A DNA stretch of 64,000 nucleotides, from NCBI GenBank assembly GCA_037951105.1, contig JBAMJV010007237.1:41442-105441 (forward strand), read 5' to 3'. A model generated the notes under the pieces. That model had not been told where the DNA came from and made no database searches. It saw only the letters and a list, made by a program, of their open reading frames with translations. Positions 48,164 to 57,939 of the stretch are shown here, piece by piece. The DNA is from Echinarachnius parma. Taxonomy: Eukaryota; Echinodermata; Echinoidea; Clypeasteroida; Echinarachniidae. The translations under genes and the position numbers were made by a program. The first letter of the stretch is position 1. Each line of letters begins with the position of its first letter.

Positions 48164-48575
48164 CGCTCAAAATCACAAACTCAAATTTTTGGTTCATAAA
48201 AAGTTCTCTCACCAGCGATTTTTACTAAAAATCAGCAGAAGCAATTTTTCGCCATAAATAGACGGATGAGGCAGCAGCCTCGTGCTCCAATTAATGTCTG
48301 GCAAATTTGTGGTTATGCCAAGTGCCCGGCAAACATAATAAAACCGCTATGCAATCAAGAAAAGTCTCAGTGTCTGCTCAATATTTGCTGTGCCTAAACT
48401 TCTCTGCAATCACGAATGTTCCTTCATTATCTGCCTGATATTTGCCAGTCCTGTGAAATCAACTTCCAATGGGTGTTGATTGGTAAATCAGCGTCATTCA
48501 CAAGTTTGCTCGACTCGTTCCTTCAAACACAGGGTCCTTCTAGTGTCACGTCTGCATCCAAACTGCTCATTTGAT
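48164..48575 (-). other. Probable 5' UTR part of the LIM-gene exon
   Basis: The region upstream of the ATG is less AT-rich than its surroundings. It begins after a good acceptor: a pyrimidine-rich stretch ending TTTCTCATGTGCAG (AG at 48577-48576). This suggests an upstream non-coding first exon. Alternatively transcription could start within this stretch; no TATA box at a decisive distance was seen. Confidence 0.5.
48523..48570 (-). other. Short upstream ORF in the putative 5' UTR
   Basis: A 15-codon ATG...TGA frame starting five bases after the proposed acceptor. If the 5' UTR model is right, it precedes the main start and could dampen translation. Conservation is unknown. Confidence 0.3.
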
Positions 48576-49197
48576 CTGCACATGAGAAATGAAAGACAAA
48601 AAGTAGAAATAATTGTTATTAGTTTTTGAAGTTGTTTAATTCCTTTGAATCCAAAAGAAAAGAAATTCATTTGTTCAGTATGGGTTTTGAAAACAGGTTG
48701 GGGTCTATGAAGAATGCAGGTTATTACGTATTCAAAACTTGAATGGGTTAAAATACATGTAATGTAACTTAATAGGATTATCCTATACATTAAGAGCTTG
48801 TAATGAGAAATGAAAGACAAAGAGAAAGAAAATTGCATTTGTTTCAAAGTAATTTCACTCTCTTCAAAAAGGAACGAAATTAAGGAAATGAACTTTGAAA
48901 ATGTGCTTGCTGGGTCTATAGAAAATCATATCTTGAATGGGTTAAAATATTATCCTAAAAGAATATTCAGGGCAATTCACAAACACACTGGATAAACAGA
49001 AAATATGTTCATAATTCTCTTCATAGATAGATGTATCTGCTTCTTCATATTAACCTGTAGAAGAATTTGTATTTTGTTGTTGTCTTATAACATACAATTC
49101 CACAGACAACATATTAAGTATGTTATGAAAATTATCAAAGCACCTGTCCTGAACAGGTTATAATGTTTACTAAAGAAATGGGTTTTAAAAAATACAA

Positions 49198-49222
49198 CCC
49201 CCCCCCCCCCCCCCCCCCCCCC
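49198..49222. repeat. Poly(C) run of 25
   Basis: Uninterrupted C25 immediately upstream of the CpG-rich element at 49230, and about 0.6 kb upstream of the LIM-gene exon. Confidence 0.9.
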
Positions 49223-49229
49223 AATCTGG

Positions 49230-49670
49230 GTTAATAGCGTCTTTTCGCTCTGCGACGCAAGTGCGGCGACGGGGGATTTAAATCCGCTGTGACCGTCCCC
49301 GTACTCTGGCTACCGTCGCGATCTATTTGCAGTTTCGCAATTCTGAATACGCGGGAGTTTCACTCGTTCCATTTATCATGCATGTTGTACTATAAGCATA
49401 CGGTATAGGCAGTACAAATCACAACGTACTGTGCATGCAGCGCGTGTGTACGAATCAGTGCATGAAACACGTGAGGCAGCGAGCCTCGCCGTCCAAGCGC
49501 TCTGATTGGCTGATCACGTACCCGCGTAGTGGCTCTACGACCAACGTTAATTCGGTCAAATACCGTCCTAGGTTAGGCCGCTACGCGGAAATTTTTGCTC
49601 TGAGTGCGACCCCCCGCTAAGATTAGCGTTGTAGCCACACTCCCGTCGCAGAGCGAAAAGACGCTAATAC
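49230..49670. mobile_element. Element R: ~437-bp CpG-rich TIR element upstream of the LIM gene
   Basis: Inverted ends TAGCGTCTTTTCGCTCTGCG and CGCAGAGCGAAAAGACGCTA (~25 bp, essentially perfect). The interior is unusually rich in CpG and G+C for this window, with 'AAGCGCTCTGATTGGCTGAT' and other box-like strings. It could be a young DNA transposon derivative, and separately could act as a CpG-rich regulatory element. Confidence 0.8.
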
Positions 49671-49814
49671 TAGCTATGCCACGGGTTACATACAACTAGA
49701 AATATCACTGAAAAATACCCCCACAGCACTGGTTTGTGACCCTTACCCCAAGAACATCAAGTGTACCAAGGTTCATTAAAATTGCTTGAAAATTGTGGAA
49801 GTAGTTCGCTCCTC

Positions 49815-49910
49815 TTTTTGCAACGGACGGACGGACGGACGGACCGACTGTATGCTGATTCCAATATACCCCCTACAAACTTTGTTTGGCGGGGGTATAC
49901 AAATTAGTGT
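49815..49910. repeat. GGACGG-repeat unit with CGGGGGTATA tail
   Basis: A (GGAC)n run followed by 'CCGACTGTATGCTGATTCCA' and a hairpin-like end: ATACCCCCTACAAAC pairs with GTTTGGCGGGGGTAT around a short loop. Same general design as 34990-35560 but a different tail. Confidence 0.65.
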
Positions 49911-49959
49911 TAATGACGTACATTCAGCCCCTTCGCTAAGTATCTCAAGTTATTTATAT

Positions 49960-50060
49960 CCTACCCCCAAATTAGAATCTTCTTGGAGTTAATGACATCA
50001 GCCGACGAAGTCAAGTTTATAAGGTATCCTCCGAATTAGAATCTTCTTGGAGATGCGAGT
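49960..50060. repeat. 62-bp duplication
   Basis: 'AATTAGAATCTTCTTGGAG' occurs at ~49971 and ~50033. Confidence 0.75.
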
Positions 50061-50516
50061 TTAGATCCAGGATGATGAAGAAAAAAAGGAAGCAGCTAGC
50101 CATGCCTTAACTTGCATCACTGGCTTAAATCTTTAAGCGATAAATTTTGTTCGGGGGGATGAATCGGTGATCTATTCATTTATCCCCGGAACACAATAAC
50201 TTTACGCAGATCTATGCTCTAGTGTGTTTCATTCATGTAAAACCATCAAAATATCTTTGAAAAGAAATTTGTACAACATGAGGAACTCAGTCAAGATTGG
50301 AAGACACTGCAGTGCAATTATGTCCATCACATCTTAGTTTTCCATTATGCTATGTTTAATCTGAAAAACCAAAACAAAGTCATGCTGAATTTTGAGTCTA
50401 TTTTTCCCAAATGTCTCTGTCCCTTGAATATATGATAGTTCTCCTTTACCCCTGCTTGCCCTTGTATCATCCACTTTATCGCCTCATTTTTGTCCACTCC
50501 CTAATGTTTTATTTTT

Positions 50517-50650
50517 ATGCATGATGATGATGATCCACAGCACTTGTATGGCGCCATTTATCTGTTTCAAATATTCAAAGACGCCCTCGCATTCTAGTTA
50601 ACTTATGGACTGCACATTCGCTTGGAAAGATGGGTTTTGAGACATGCTTT
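50517..50650. repeat. Degenerate GAT-headed relative of the 12714 repeat
   Basis: (GAT)n, then 'CACTTGTATGGCGCCATTTA', 'TTCAAAGACGCC', then 'GATGGGTTTTGAG', following the same order of landmarks as the TAA-headed repeats. Confidence 0.5.
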
Positions 50651-50875
50651 TATAAAGTCTTCCATTTTTTTCACTTTCTCATAATTTCTCGTTCAATATA
50701 CATCCCTCTTTATTGTCTCATTTTGTTTACTACCCCACGTTTTCTCTTTATGCATGTTCTTGTTCTGCCTCTCTCTCTCCCTTTCTCTCTTTTCTCATGT
50801 TCCCCTTTCTCGGGAGATGAAATATCTCATTAAACATTTGATACTGTTGTTTGGATCTATTACAGTGAATCACAC

Positions 50876-51485
50876 TCCATTCACACATGCATAGAACAAA
50901 TCGTATTTAAAACGGTAAACATAGAAATATACAGTATTCGCAAACCCCTTTCACACATGTGCATAGAACAATATATCGTATTTAAAAGTTAAAAGAGTAA
51001 ACATAGAAATATACAGTATCTGCAAAGAAAGTTCAATGACTGAAGATTGTATATTTGAACAAGTTTCCTCAAACAATGCTTTTTGTTCAATTATACATTA
51101 AATTTCTTGCGTCTGAAAGCGTCATAGAGGTTTAACACCAATGCCAACACTTTTTTGCATGGAATATATTTCATGAACCAAATGTGGATACTGTTGTAAA
51201 GAGCTCTAACTGTGCATCATACCCCATTCACACATGCACATAAACAATTGTATAAAACTGTGAACATAAAAATATACAGTATCCACAACCAAATGTCAAT
51301 GACTGAACATTGTATATTCAAACCAGTTTCCTCAAACGGTGCTTTTTATTATTATACATTTAGTGTTTGTGTATAAAAGCATAAAGTGGAACACGTTACT
51401 CGAACGATGCTTTTCTTGTTATATTCATTATACATATACATTAAATTTGTTGGGTCTAAAAGCGTCATGGAGGTTTAACACCAGT
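50876..51485. repeat. ~345-bp tandem duplication with nested 70-bp repeat
   Basis: 'CATTCACACATGCA.A', 'AACATA.AAATATACAGTAT', 'TTTCCTCAAAC..TGCTTTT', 'AAAAGCGTCAT.GAGG' and 'TTTAACACCA' appear in order twice (from ~50876 and ~51224). The first copy has its front part duplicated again at ~50945. Confidence 0.75.
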
Positions 51486-51836
51486 GGCATGTTAGGAGTT
51501 AACAAGAATGTGTGATAAACATCACAGAGAATTCTTGGAATGCTTTTTTCCTTTTTAATGGGCTGCCCCAGATAATATCATCCCATTTTTGTATCCAATG
51601 TATTTTTTATCATGTAACACAATCTCATATATGTATGCCCTTTTCAGCAACAGAAAGAAAAAACAAGGCCAAGTATGATATTAATGGATATAGATATGTA
51701 GGTCAACGTATATCAAGTTATCAGAGAAAACAAAGTCAAATTTAATGAATTTGCCATGTATGTGTGATGATAGAAAGGAGACAGATGGAAAAATATGTTT
51801 TGCGTTCCATACTTGCATCTATGGGGAGCTAAAAAG

Positions 51837-51985
51837 GGTTACAAGTTCATACAATACACTTCACACTGTGTTTTGCGGCCTTTTGCCAGATATATCACTT
51901 AAAATTGTGGCCAATAGAGTACTAGAGGGTTACAAGTTCATATAATACACTTTACAAAGTAGGTGTATTACAACCTTTTGCCAGA
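51837..51985. repeat. 90-bp tandem duplication
   Basis: 'GGGTTACAAGTTCATA.AATACACTT' near 51837 and 51927, each followed by 'CTTTTGCCAGA'. Confidence 0.75.
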
Positions 51986-52505
51986 AAATTACAACTAACT
52001 AGCCTATATTTCAGGCTATAGCATGTTTTCTTAATACAGCCCAGTCCAGGGTATCGCAAGCACAATAATGGCTTGCATGATTAGAAATAACCTTGGAAAC
52101 AAATATGTATTTGTGAAATATTAGGATTACTAAAGCTGTATTAACCTTATTTTCTTCTATCCTTGATGGTTGTTTTAGAGAATATTACATTATCTTCGTC
52201 TTCTGATCTCAAACTAAGACTTTTTGAACAGCTGGAGAGCCATTTGTGTCCATTTGACATGGTTGCCGCTTTCATACAGATTTAACAATTATCTCATTCA
52301 ATCCCTTTATTTTTGTTCTGCAAGACTTCAAGGTTATAGGAATGATCTCAATTTAAAACCCTCCTTTAATAGCAGATGATTTGATATTATATATTTAAGT
52401 ATTTTGTTTTATCTTGAATGATCTTATTTTCTAAATCCTATTTATCAGATGATTTTAAACTGCAAATTGAAATATATCACTAGTATAATTTGTCATTCTT
52501 ATCCC

Positions 52506-52650
52506 ATTTCCTTCAAGATTCTGAAATCCCAATATAATTTGCGCATAGCCCACCAGGTTCCTGTAGGCAGTATATGGGTTAACCCATTTAGGACTGGTTC
52601 CAAACTACTTGGGCTGTGGTGTATATAGAGAAAGCATGTTATGGATGGAA
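52506..52650. mobile_element. Family B element abutting a family A element
   Basis: The B element ends at TTAA 52579-52582, where an A-type element begins (CCCATTTAGGACTGG). The right end of A is decayed. A C16 run follows at 52693-52708. Confidence 0.65.
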
Positions 52651-53470
52651 AGTAAAAGAGTTAAACGAGACAACTTTTTTCGTGCTAAGTTTCCCCCCCC
52701 CCCCCCCCACCACCTTTTCCATTTACCCTTGTGGACTTCATACAGGGATTGTTCACAATGAATGTTCTTGGCCATTGATAAAGGCCCGTTTCTTAATTAT
52801 TATATAGCCAGGGTCTTTCTGTGTTTGCATTTATTCCTGTTTATCCGTTGTAAATTATGATGACGTGTATATATATCATAATGTTTGTGATGATGTGAGA
52901 AATAAAGTTCAATTCAATTCAATTCAATTATGCATGGTCGGAGAAGGTGAATTTCTAACTGCTTGGCACCAGCTCAATTCTGATCTCCCACAAGAATGAC
53001 TGAAATGGAAAAGAACCTTTATAAATGATTAACCCGTTGATGCGTGGTGCTATATCTTGCAAATGTCTTGCGCGTGGTGCAAAATACACTTACAAAAGAG
53101 CTTTCATTTGTTTGTCCACTGCAACGATAAGTCTGAAACTTTTAATAAAGAGTGTTAATTATGGACTAAAAAGAGACTGGTATCTACATTATCTACCTTA
53201 GTATCGATCTGTCCCTTGATTTAATATCTGATTGTACCAAAATCCACTTTTTCAAAACAGTAACTGGTATAAGCAATACAAAAGGTATGAGCATAGCGAT
53301 GCTAATAATTGATGTATGAAAATAAGAATTATCCAGATTCTTCAAAAATGCTGATTATGGCCTAAAAAAAGACTTGCTATCTACCTTAGTATCTTTCCCA
53401 AACACTTTCTCTACCTCCCTCTGTGGGTAGCTACATCCCCAACTGTCTAGACAGAGATCTGTCCCTTTAA

Positions 53471-53926
53471 CCCCTTGCCTACAGGAACCTGGTGGGATCT
53501 GTATTAAAGGGATTTAGTAACATTGTCCAAATCCTTACTTGGAACTCTAGCGGGTCTCTCATACCTTGTTGAATTCGTATTAACAATAGAAGCGTGGGAT
53601 ATGTTTCGTTTTTTTTTCAAATTTCCCTTTCGTTAAAAAGATATTTACGATTGAAGTGTTCAGATGTTAAACTATCCACTGGATAGTCATAAACATGTAC
53701 AAAGTCAGTGCAATGAGTTAATAGTAAATATCACTTTGCATTTTCACTCATAACTCGGCCATTTAACATCTGTTTAACATGCAATTTTTACAATGTATTA
53801 CTCAGTGGACATATATCAGATCACAACAACACACATTTTATCAACCCTTTATCACTTTTGGCACATGTCAACAAAATTACTATCCCTTTAACTCTATTGG
53901 GAATGTAAAATCTAGTAGGAAGTGGG
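53471..53926. mobile_element. Family B element split by a family D insertion
   Basis: B ends are bounded by TTAA 53467-53470 and 53927-53930. Its internal TTAA ('CTGTATTAACTCTA' in intact copies) is duplicated at 53504-53507 and 53888-53891, with a complete 380-bp D element between. This shows both the nesting order (B before D) and the TTAA specificity of D. Confidence 0.93.
53508..53887. mobile_element. Family D TTAA MITE (D6), nested in B
   Basis: Ends AGGGATTTAGTAACATTGTCC and AATTACTATCCCT; closely related to D4 (43243-43620) and in the same orientation. Confidence 0.88.
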
Positions 53927-54002
53927 TTAATTGATTGAAGAACTCAGCTAAGGTTATCTATGAATGGTACTATGGAAAATGTGGGTTATATCAATAATTA
54001 GA

Positions 54003-54200
54003 ATAATAATGGTTATTTATATAGCGCTATTCCTGTGGGGATCACAGCGCTTTTACACAATAATTATTACCCCGGTCAACGGATACACACTTCAATCATT
54101 CCTGCACATTAAGTGCACATTTTCCACTCCCTAGAGAGTATTCCAGCCAGTCGCACACAGTGCTAAGGAAACACATTCCCATCCTTCCGGGTCCCCATAT
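54003..54200. repeat. TAA-headed 'TTTATATAGCGC' dispersed repeat
   Basis: Starts AATAATGGTTATTTATATAG CGCT, then 'CACAGCGCTTTTACA', then ~130 bp including 'ATTATTACCCCGGTCAACGG'. Same family type as 12714-13030. Confidence 0.7.
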
Positions 54201-54561
54201 CATATGGTAAGATTCAATGGATTAATTTCTGCAGAATTCTTTCTTTTTATTAAACTAATTGAGGAACTAGGCCGAGGTTATCTAGGACTGGGACTAGGGA
54301 GCATGTGTGTAATATTAAAGGTTAAATCATTAGCTTAGACCAGATGGGTTAAATTCTGGGTTTTTTGTTTGTTTTACTTGGTCTGGATGGTCTGAATTTA
54401 GCTGGCCAGTCGCCATCCAGCCATGCCCACACACATCTCCTTACCACAAAACATAACATGTGAAACGAAACGTGAAAGGTAACAAGAAACGTGAAATGTA
54501 AATTGAGTCCTATAATATTTCGTCTCAGTCAATTTTGGTCAATCATGTTTAAAAGTTTTAA

Positions 54562-54745
54562 AACCATGTGTACAAAAACCAAAAGTAGCTAAATTTTATG
54601 TTTGATGAATATTACAGAAATAACTTGCAATTATTATCTTAAAAATTTGCACAACTTTGAGGAGGCTCGGACGTACAAGATGGTATGCATAACTCCATTT
54701 AGCAAAAAATAGACTTGATGCCTTTCTCACTCTGACCGGACGATT
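54562..54745. repeat. Dispersed repeat I, copy 2
   Basis: Diverged direct copy of 19874-20060. Confidence 0.6.
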
Positions 54746-54876
54746 TCACTTCTAAGGAATAGAAACACAAGGTGTGTTCTCTCACCTGGGAGGGTTGTGT
54801 CTGTGTGTGTTCTTCTCCTCGTTGTTTATCTTCATCTATTTGGTTTTTGTTTTGTTTTTGTTTTGTTTTTTGGGGC

Positions 54877-55128
54877 GGGGGGGGGGGGGGGTTTGGGGGA
54901 TGTATTTTGGCATCATTCATTTAAGATTGTCAAGCTAAGGGATGAGCCATGCAGTTCGCTGATTTGAACTTTGCTAGTTTGTGTGTAGCTCTGCTTAACA
55001 CTAAACCAGAGGGTATTTCACACTGTGAGCAACAGTTCGCAAGATGGCGCATGCAGCACGTCTAATTTTATTTGTTTTAATTTTATTTATTTTTATTTTT
55101 ATTTATTTTTTTTGGGGGGGGGGGGTTT
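54877..55128. repeat. G-rich runs and T-rich simple sequence
   Basis: (GTTTT)n leading to G15 at ~54877-54891. Further on, a TTTTATTT-type tract (55067-55113) leads into another G run (~55114-55126). Confidence 0.8.
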
Positions 55129-55137
55129 AAATTTATG

Positions 55138-55335
55138 ACCTAGTCCCACTGTACTGTTTTCCTTCTGTTTCCTATCTGATCAAAATGTTCTAGTTCCATG
55201 ACGTTTCATTTCAAGCGAAACAGAGCCAAACTGAAAGTATCCTACTAGTCCATTCCGAACTTGGTCTGCATAGTACCTTCCGGGTGTCTAACAGATAGGA
55301 AACGGAAGGAGAAACGGTTGCAGTGGGACAAGGCT
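55138..55335. mobile_element. Element S: ~200-bp TIR MITE
   Basis: The left arm has AGTCCCACTG, CCTTCTGTTTCCTATCTG. The right arm has the inverse, CAGATAGGAAACGGAAGG and CAGTGGGACAAG. Arms are ~45-50 bp with several mismatches. Single copy here. Confidence 0.75.
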
Positions 55336-55799
55336 ATTACTGAAGATAAAGGAAGGGTTGGCCTTGTATCATTGTTTCATGTCATTATACATCATGGGAC
55401 CTCCTGTGGTCCCTTTTGTTTTTCTTTTACATTAATATGATTACATGATAAAGTAAGAACAAATATTAATCGTGATTTAATAATAAACATTTTGAAAGAA
55501 AAAAAACCCACAAAAATTGCTTTGAATTTATTTAGTAAATGGTTCCTAATGATGTATATGGATTTCTAGACATTGCAGTTGTTTCAACTGTACACATTGT
55601 TCTTATGTAATGTGACCAAACATCACATTCATATATTTTTAATACAAAATTGTTGAAACTTGATATGTCTAGAAGATGCCAACAGAGGGCAGAGGGCAAA
55701 AACAGTCCTGTATCTTAGCCATTCATATGTTGTTGTTTTTTTCTACCATTCAAGCATCATTGAACTGAAACATTCTGTTTGACCAGAACTGTACTATCC

Positions 55800-56840
55800 C
55801 TTTAAAGTACTGAGTGCTCTGTCTGGCCTTATTTCCCAAACATCAAATGAGACATTCTTCTTGATATTTTCACTGACGTCACATTGATTGTGCTCTGTTG
55901 GCCATTCAAATGAGCTACAGGCCAAAATAGAAACCTATAAAATAACATTTTATGACTTTCGAGACCTATCGCTTACGACATGTCCTCTTCCGATCTTTAA
56001 TTATCGATTGGGGACCTACATGATATCTATCCTTTGATGATAATTAATTATCAGTTGCAGACGATATCATTTTATTTGTGCATGTTTTCCTTTGGTTTAC
56101 GTTTTCCAAACATTTATTACCAATAAGGGACCCAAAATTATATTTCACATTTTCCTTTGATGCGTTGTTTTGAAAATCTTGTATCGAATCTGAGCCTATA
56201 ATTTGTGATATCCGACATTGCAGGTACGTGTTTAAAGCCAAATATCAGCAGTGTGAAAGTTACCTAAAGCATGATCAATAAATTGTTGAAATAGAATTAT
56301 AAAGGGTTTATGTGGTCAAATCTGAATCTTAGTATTGCTAAATGAAGAAATATTGGTTAAAAGTTCAACGCGCGCAGGTGGAATTGGGCCAAAATTGCAC
56401 AGCTTGTTATTGCCTGGTCTTCGCTACCGATTGATGCAGCCTTTCATTTTTGATACTAGCTAGTACATCCCCGGGCAGGTATGTTTCTATGATGAATGAT
56501 CAATAGGGGACCCATCACTTTGGGTATAATAATCCTGGTGTAATCTTCCTCCTTTTGAGACTTACGAATTCCAAGAAATTTGCAAATACACAGAGAGATC
56601 AGCTGGTCTCCATTACAAACAGTGCTGATTCATCAAACTTTCAATTTGTTATGTTAGTTTGATTTCATCATCCTTCGAGAGTAACCCCCTTTCATATGTG
56701 TCTATTAAAAAGCATTCGACATACATTATTATTCGACATACATTATTATTCCGTAGCTTGTACTGAATATATATGACCCACTAAATTGAACTCTGCGTCA
56801 TAAAGGTAATTTGTGTCACAAAACTGATTTATAGACCAGG
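55800..56840. other. Stretch without recognisable gene
   Basis: Ordinary AT-rich sequence. One 20-bp direct repeat ('ATTCGACATACATTATT') near 56717-56752. A minus-strand 65-codon frame (56241-56044) has no domain I recognise. Confidence 0.5.
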
Positions 56841-56866
56841 GCCCCCCCCCCCCCCCCCCCTCCCCG

Positions 56867-57031
56867 CCCAGTTGCAGAAAGAGAAACAATTGATTGTAAG
56901 TTATAATTAATTGTAAGTCAGATCATGTGTTCTAAATGCACAAATCTGACTGGTTGAAACGCACACATTTTCTGACTTACAATTAATTTGAACTTACAAA
57001 CGATTGTATAGATGTCTTTCTGCGACAGGGC
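56867..57031. mobile_element. Family H MITE, copy 3
   Basis: Ends CCCAGTTGCAGAAAGAGA and TCTTTCTGCGACAGGGCCC. A C19 run (56842-56860) sits at the left edge where the other copies have GGGCCCC, suggesting slippage of the terminal C tract. Confidence 0.85.
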
Positions 57032-57690
57032 CCAGAGAAGACAACTGAACGTTCTTTAGGTAAATACTTGTATGGGGCTACACTAAAACTTGTGTATTGG
57101 GACCATCTATTAGGGAGACAAGAGAAGTGGCCATTGTAGACAGGTTCCATAGGATTGTTTTTCTATGGCAAGGATCACTTTTGGTGGCCACTACACAGGT
57201 TAAACAGTACTTGAGACTTTATATATATCCATTTTTTTCGTCTCATTATTCTTCTTCAAATATTTACAAACTGAAAATCATTGCTTTAAAGTGGGAACTA
57301 TACGAAAGTCAAAACGAAGTAATGACATAATGGATTGAAAACAGAAAAAAATAGCATTGTGCCTTCATTACTGTTTTAACTAGTGTACTATATAATAGTT
57401 GTATTTCTTGTCTATATACAGGTGTACAGACATCTGTAATGTTTGTATGCTGTAATTGAATAAATGAAACTATACACAAGTTCTTGAGATAAAAAATAAT
57501 TATACAAAATTGGAGTGAGGAAAAATGACACAAACCATATTTTGGAACATCCATACTCTATAGGAAAAGGCCAGAGGGTTATTTGGAAAGTGTAAAACAA
57601 AGAAATAATTGCATTAACCAGTTCCAACCTGAGATATGTTATCCTAATAAGAGTTAATACACGACAAACCAGGCTCCCACAGACAAAGGG

Positions 57691-57914
57691 TGGAATTCAC
57701 AAAGGAGGTTTGTAGGAGGTTTGTACAAACCATGGTTTACATCTATGGAATGCCAGCCCATTTGTAAACTGATGGAGAAAGAATGTAAATTCCTTACTTG
57801 TTAACAATGTTGATTTACAATTTACTTGTATATGAGCAACATTCCATAGATGTAGACCATGGTAAAACCATGGTTTGTACAAACCTCCAACAAACCTCCT
57901 TTGTGAATTCCATC
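57691..57914. mobile_element. Element T: ~224-bp hairpin MITE nested in a B element
   Basis: Inverted ~64-bp arms share TGGAATTCACAAAGGAGG, 'AACCATGGTTTACATC' and 'TATGGAATG'. CAAAGGG is present on both sides (57684-57690 and 57915-57921), and the left flank is the end of a B element whose last bases resume after T. A 7-8-bp duplication would fit a hAT-type insertion. Confidence 0.85.
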
Positions 57915-57939
57915 CAAAGGGTTTACAAGAAATTAAAGT

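Noticed and set aside
46002..48257. Plus-strand and secondary minus-strand frames overlapping the LIM exon
   Set aside because: Shadow frames of a long G+C-richer coding exon; only the 825-codon minus frame carries a domain, a good start and a consensus donor at its end.
49250..49660. CpG-rich region as a stand-alone CpG-island promoter
   Set aside because: The perfect inverted ends show it is a discrete inserted element; promoter function remains possible but is not shown by sequence.
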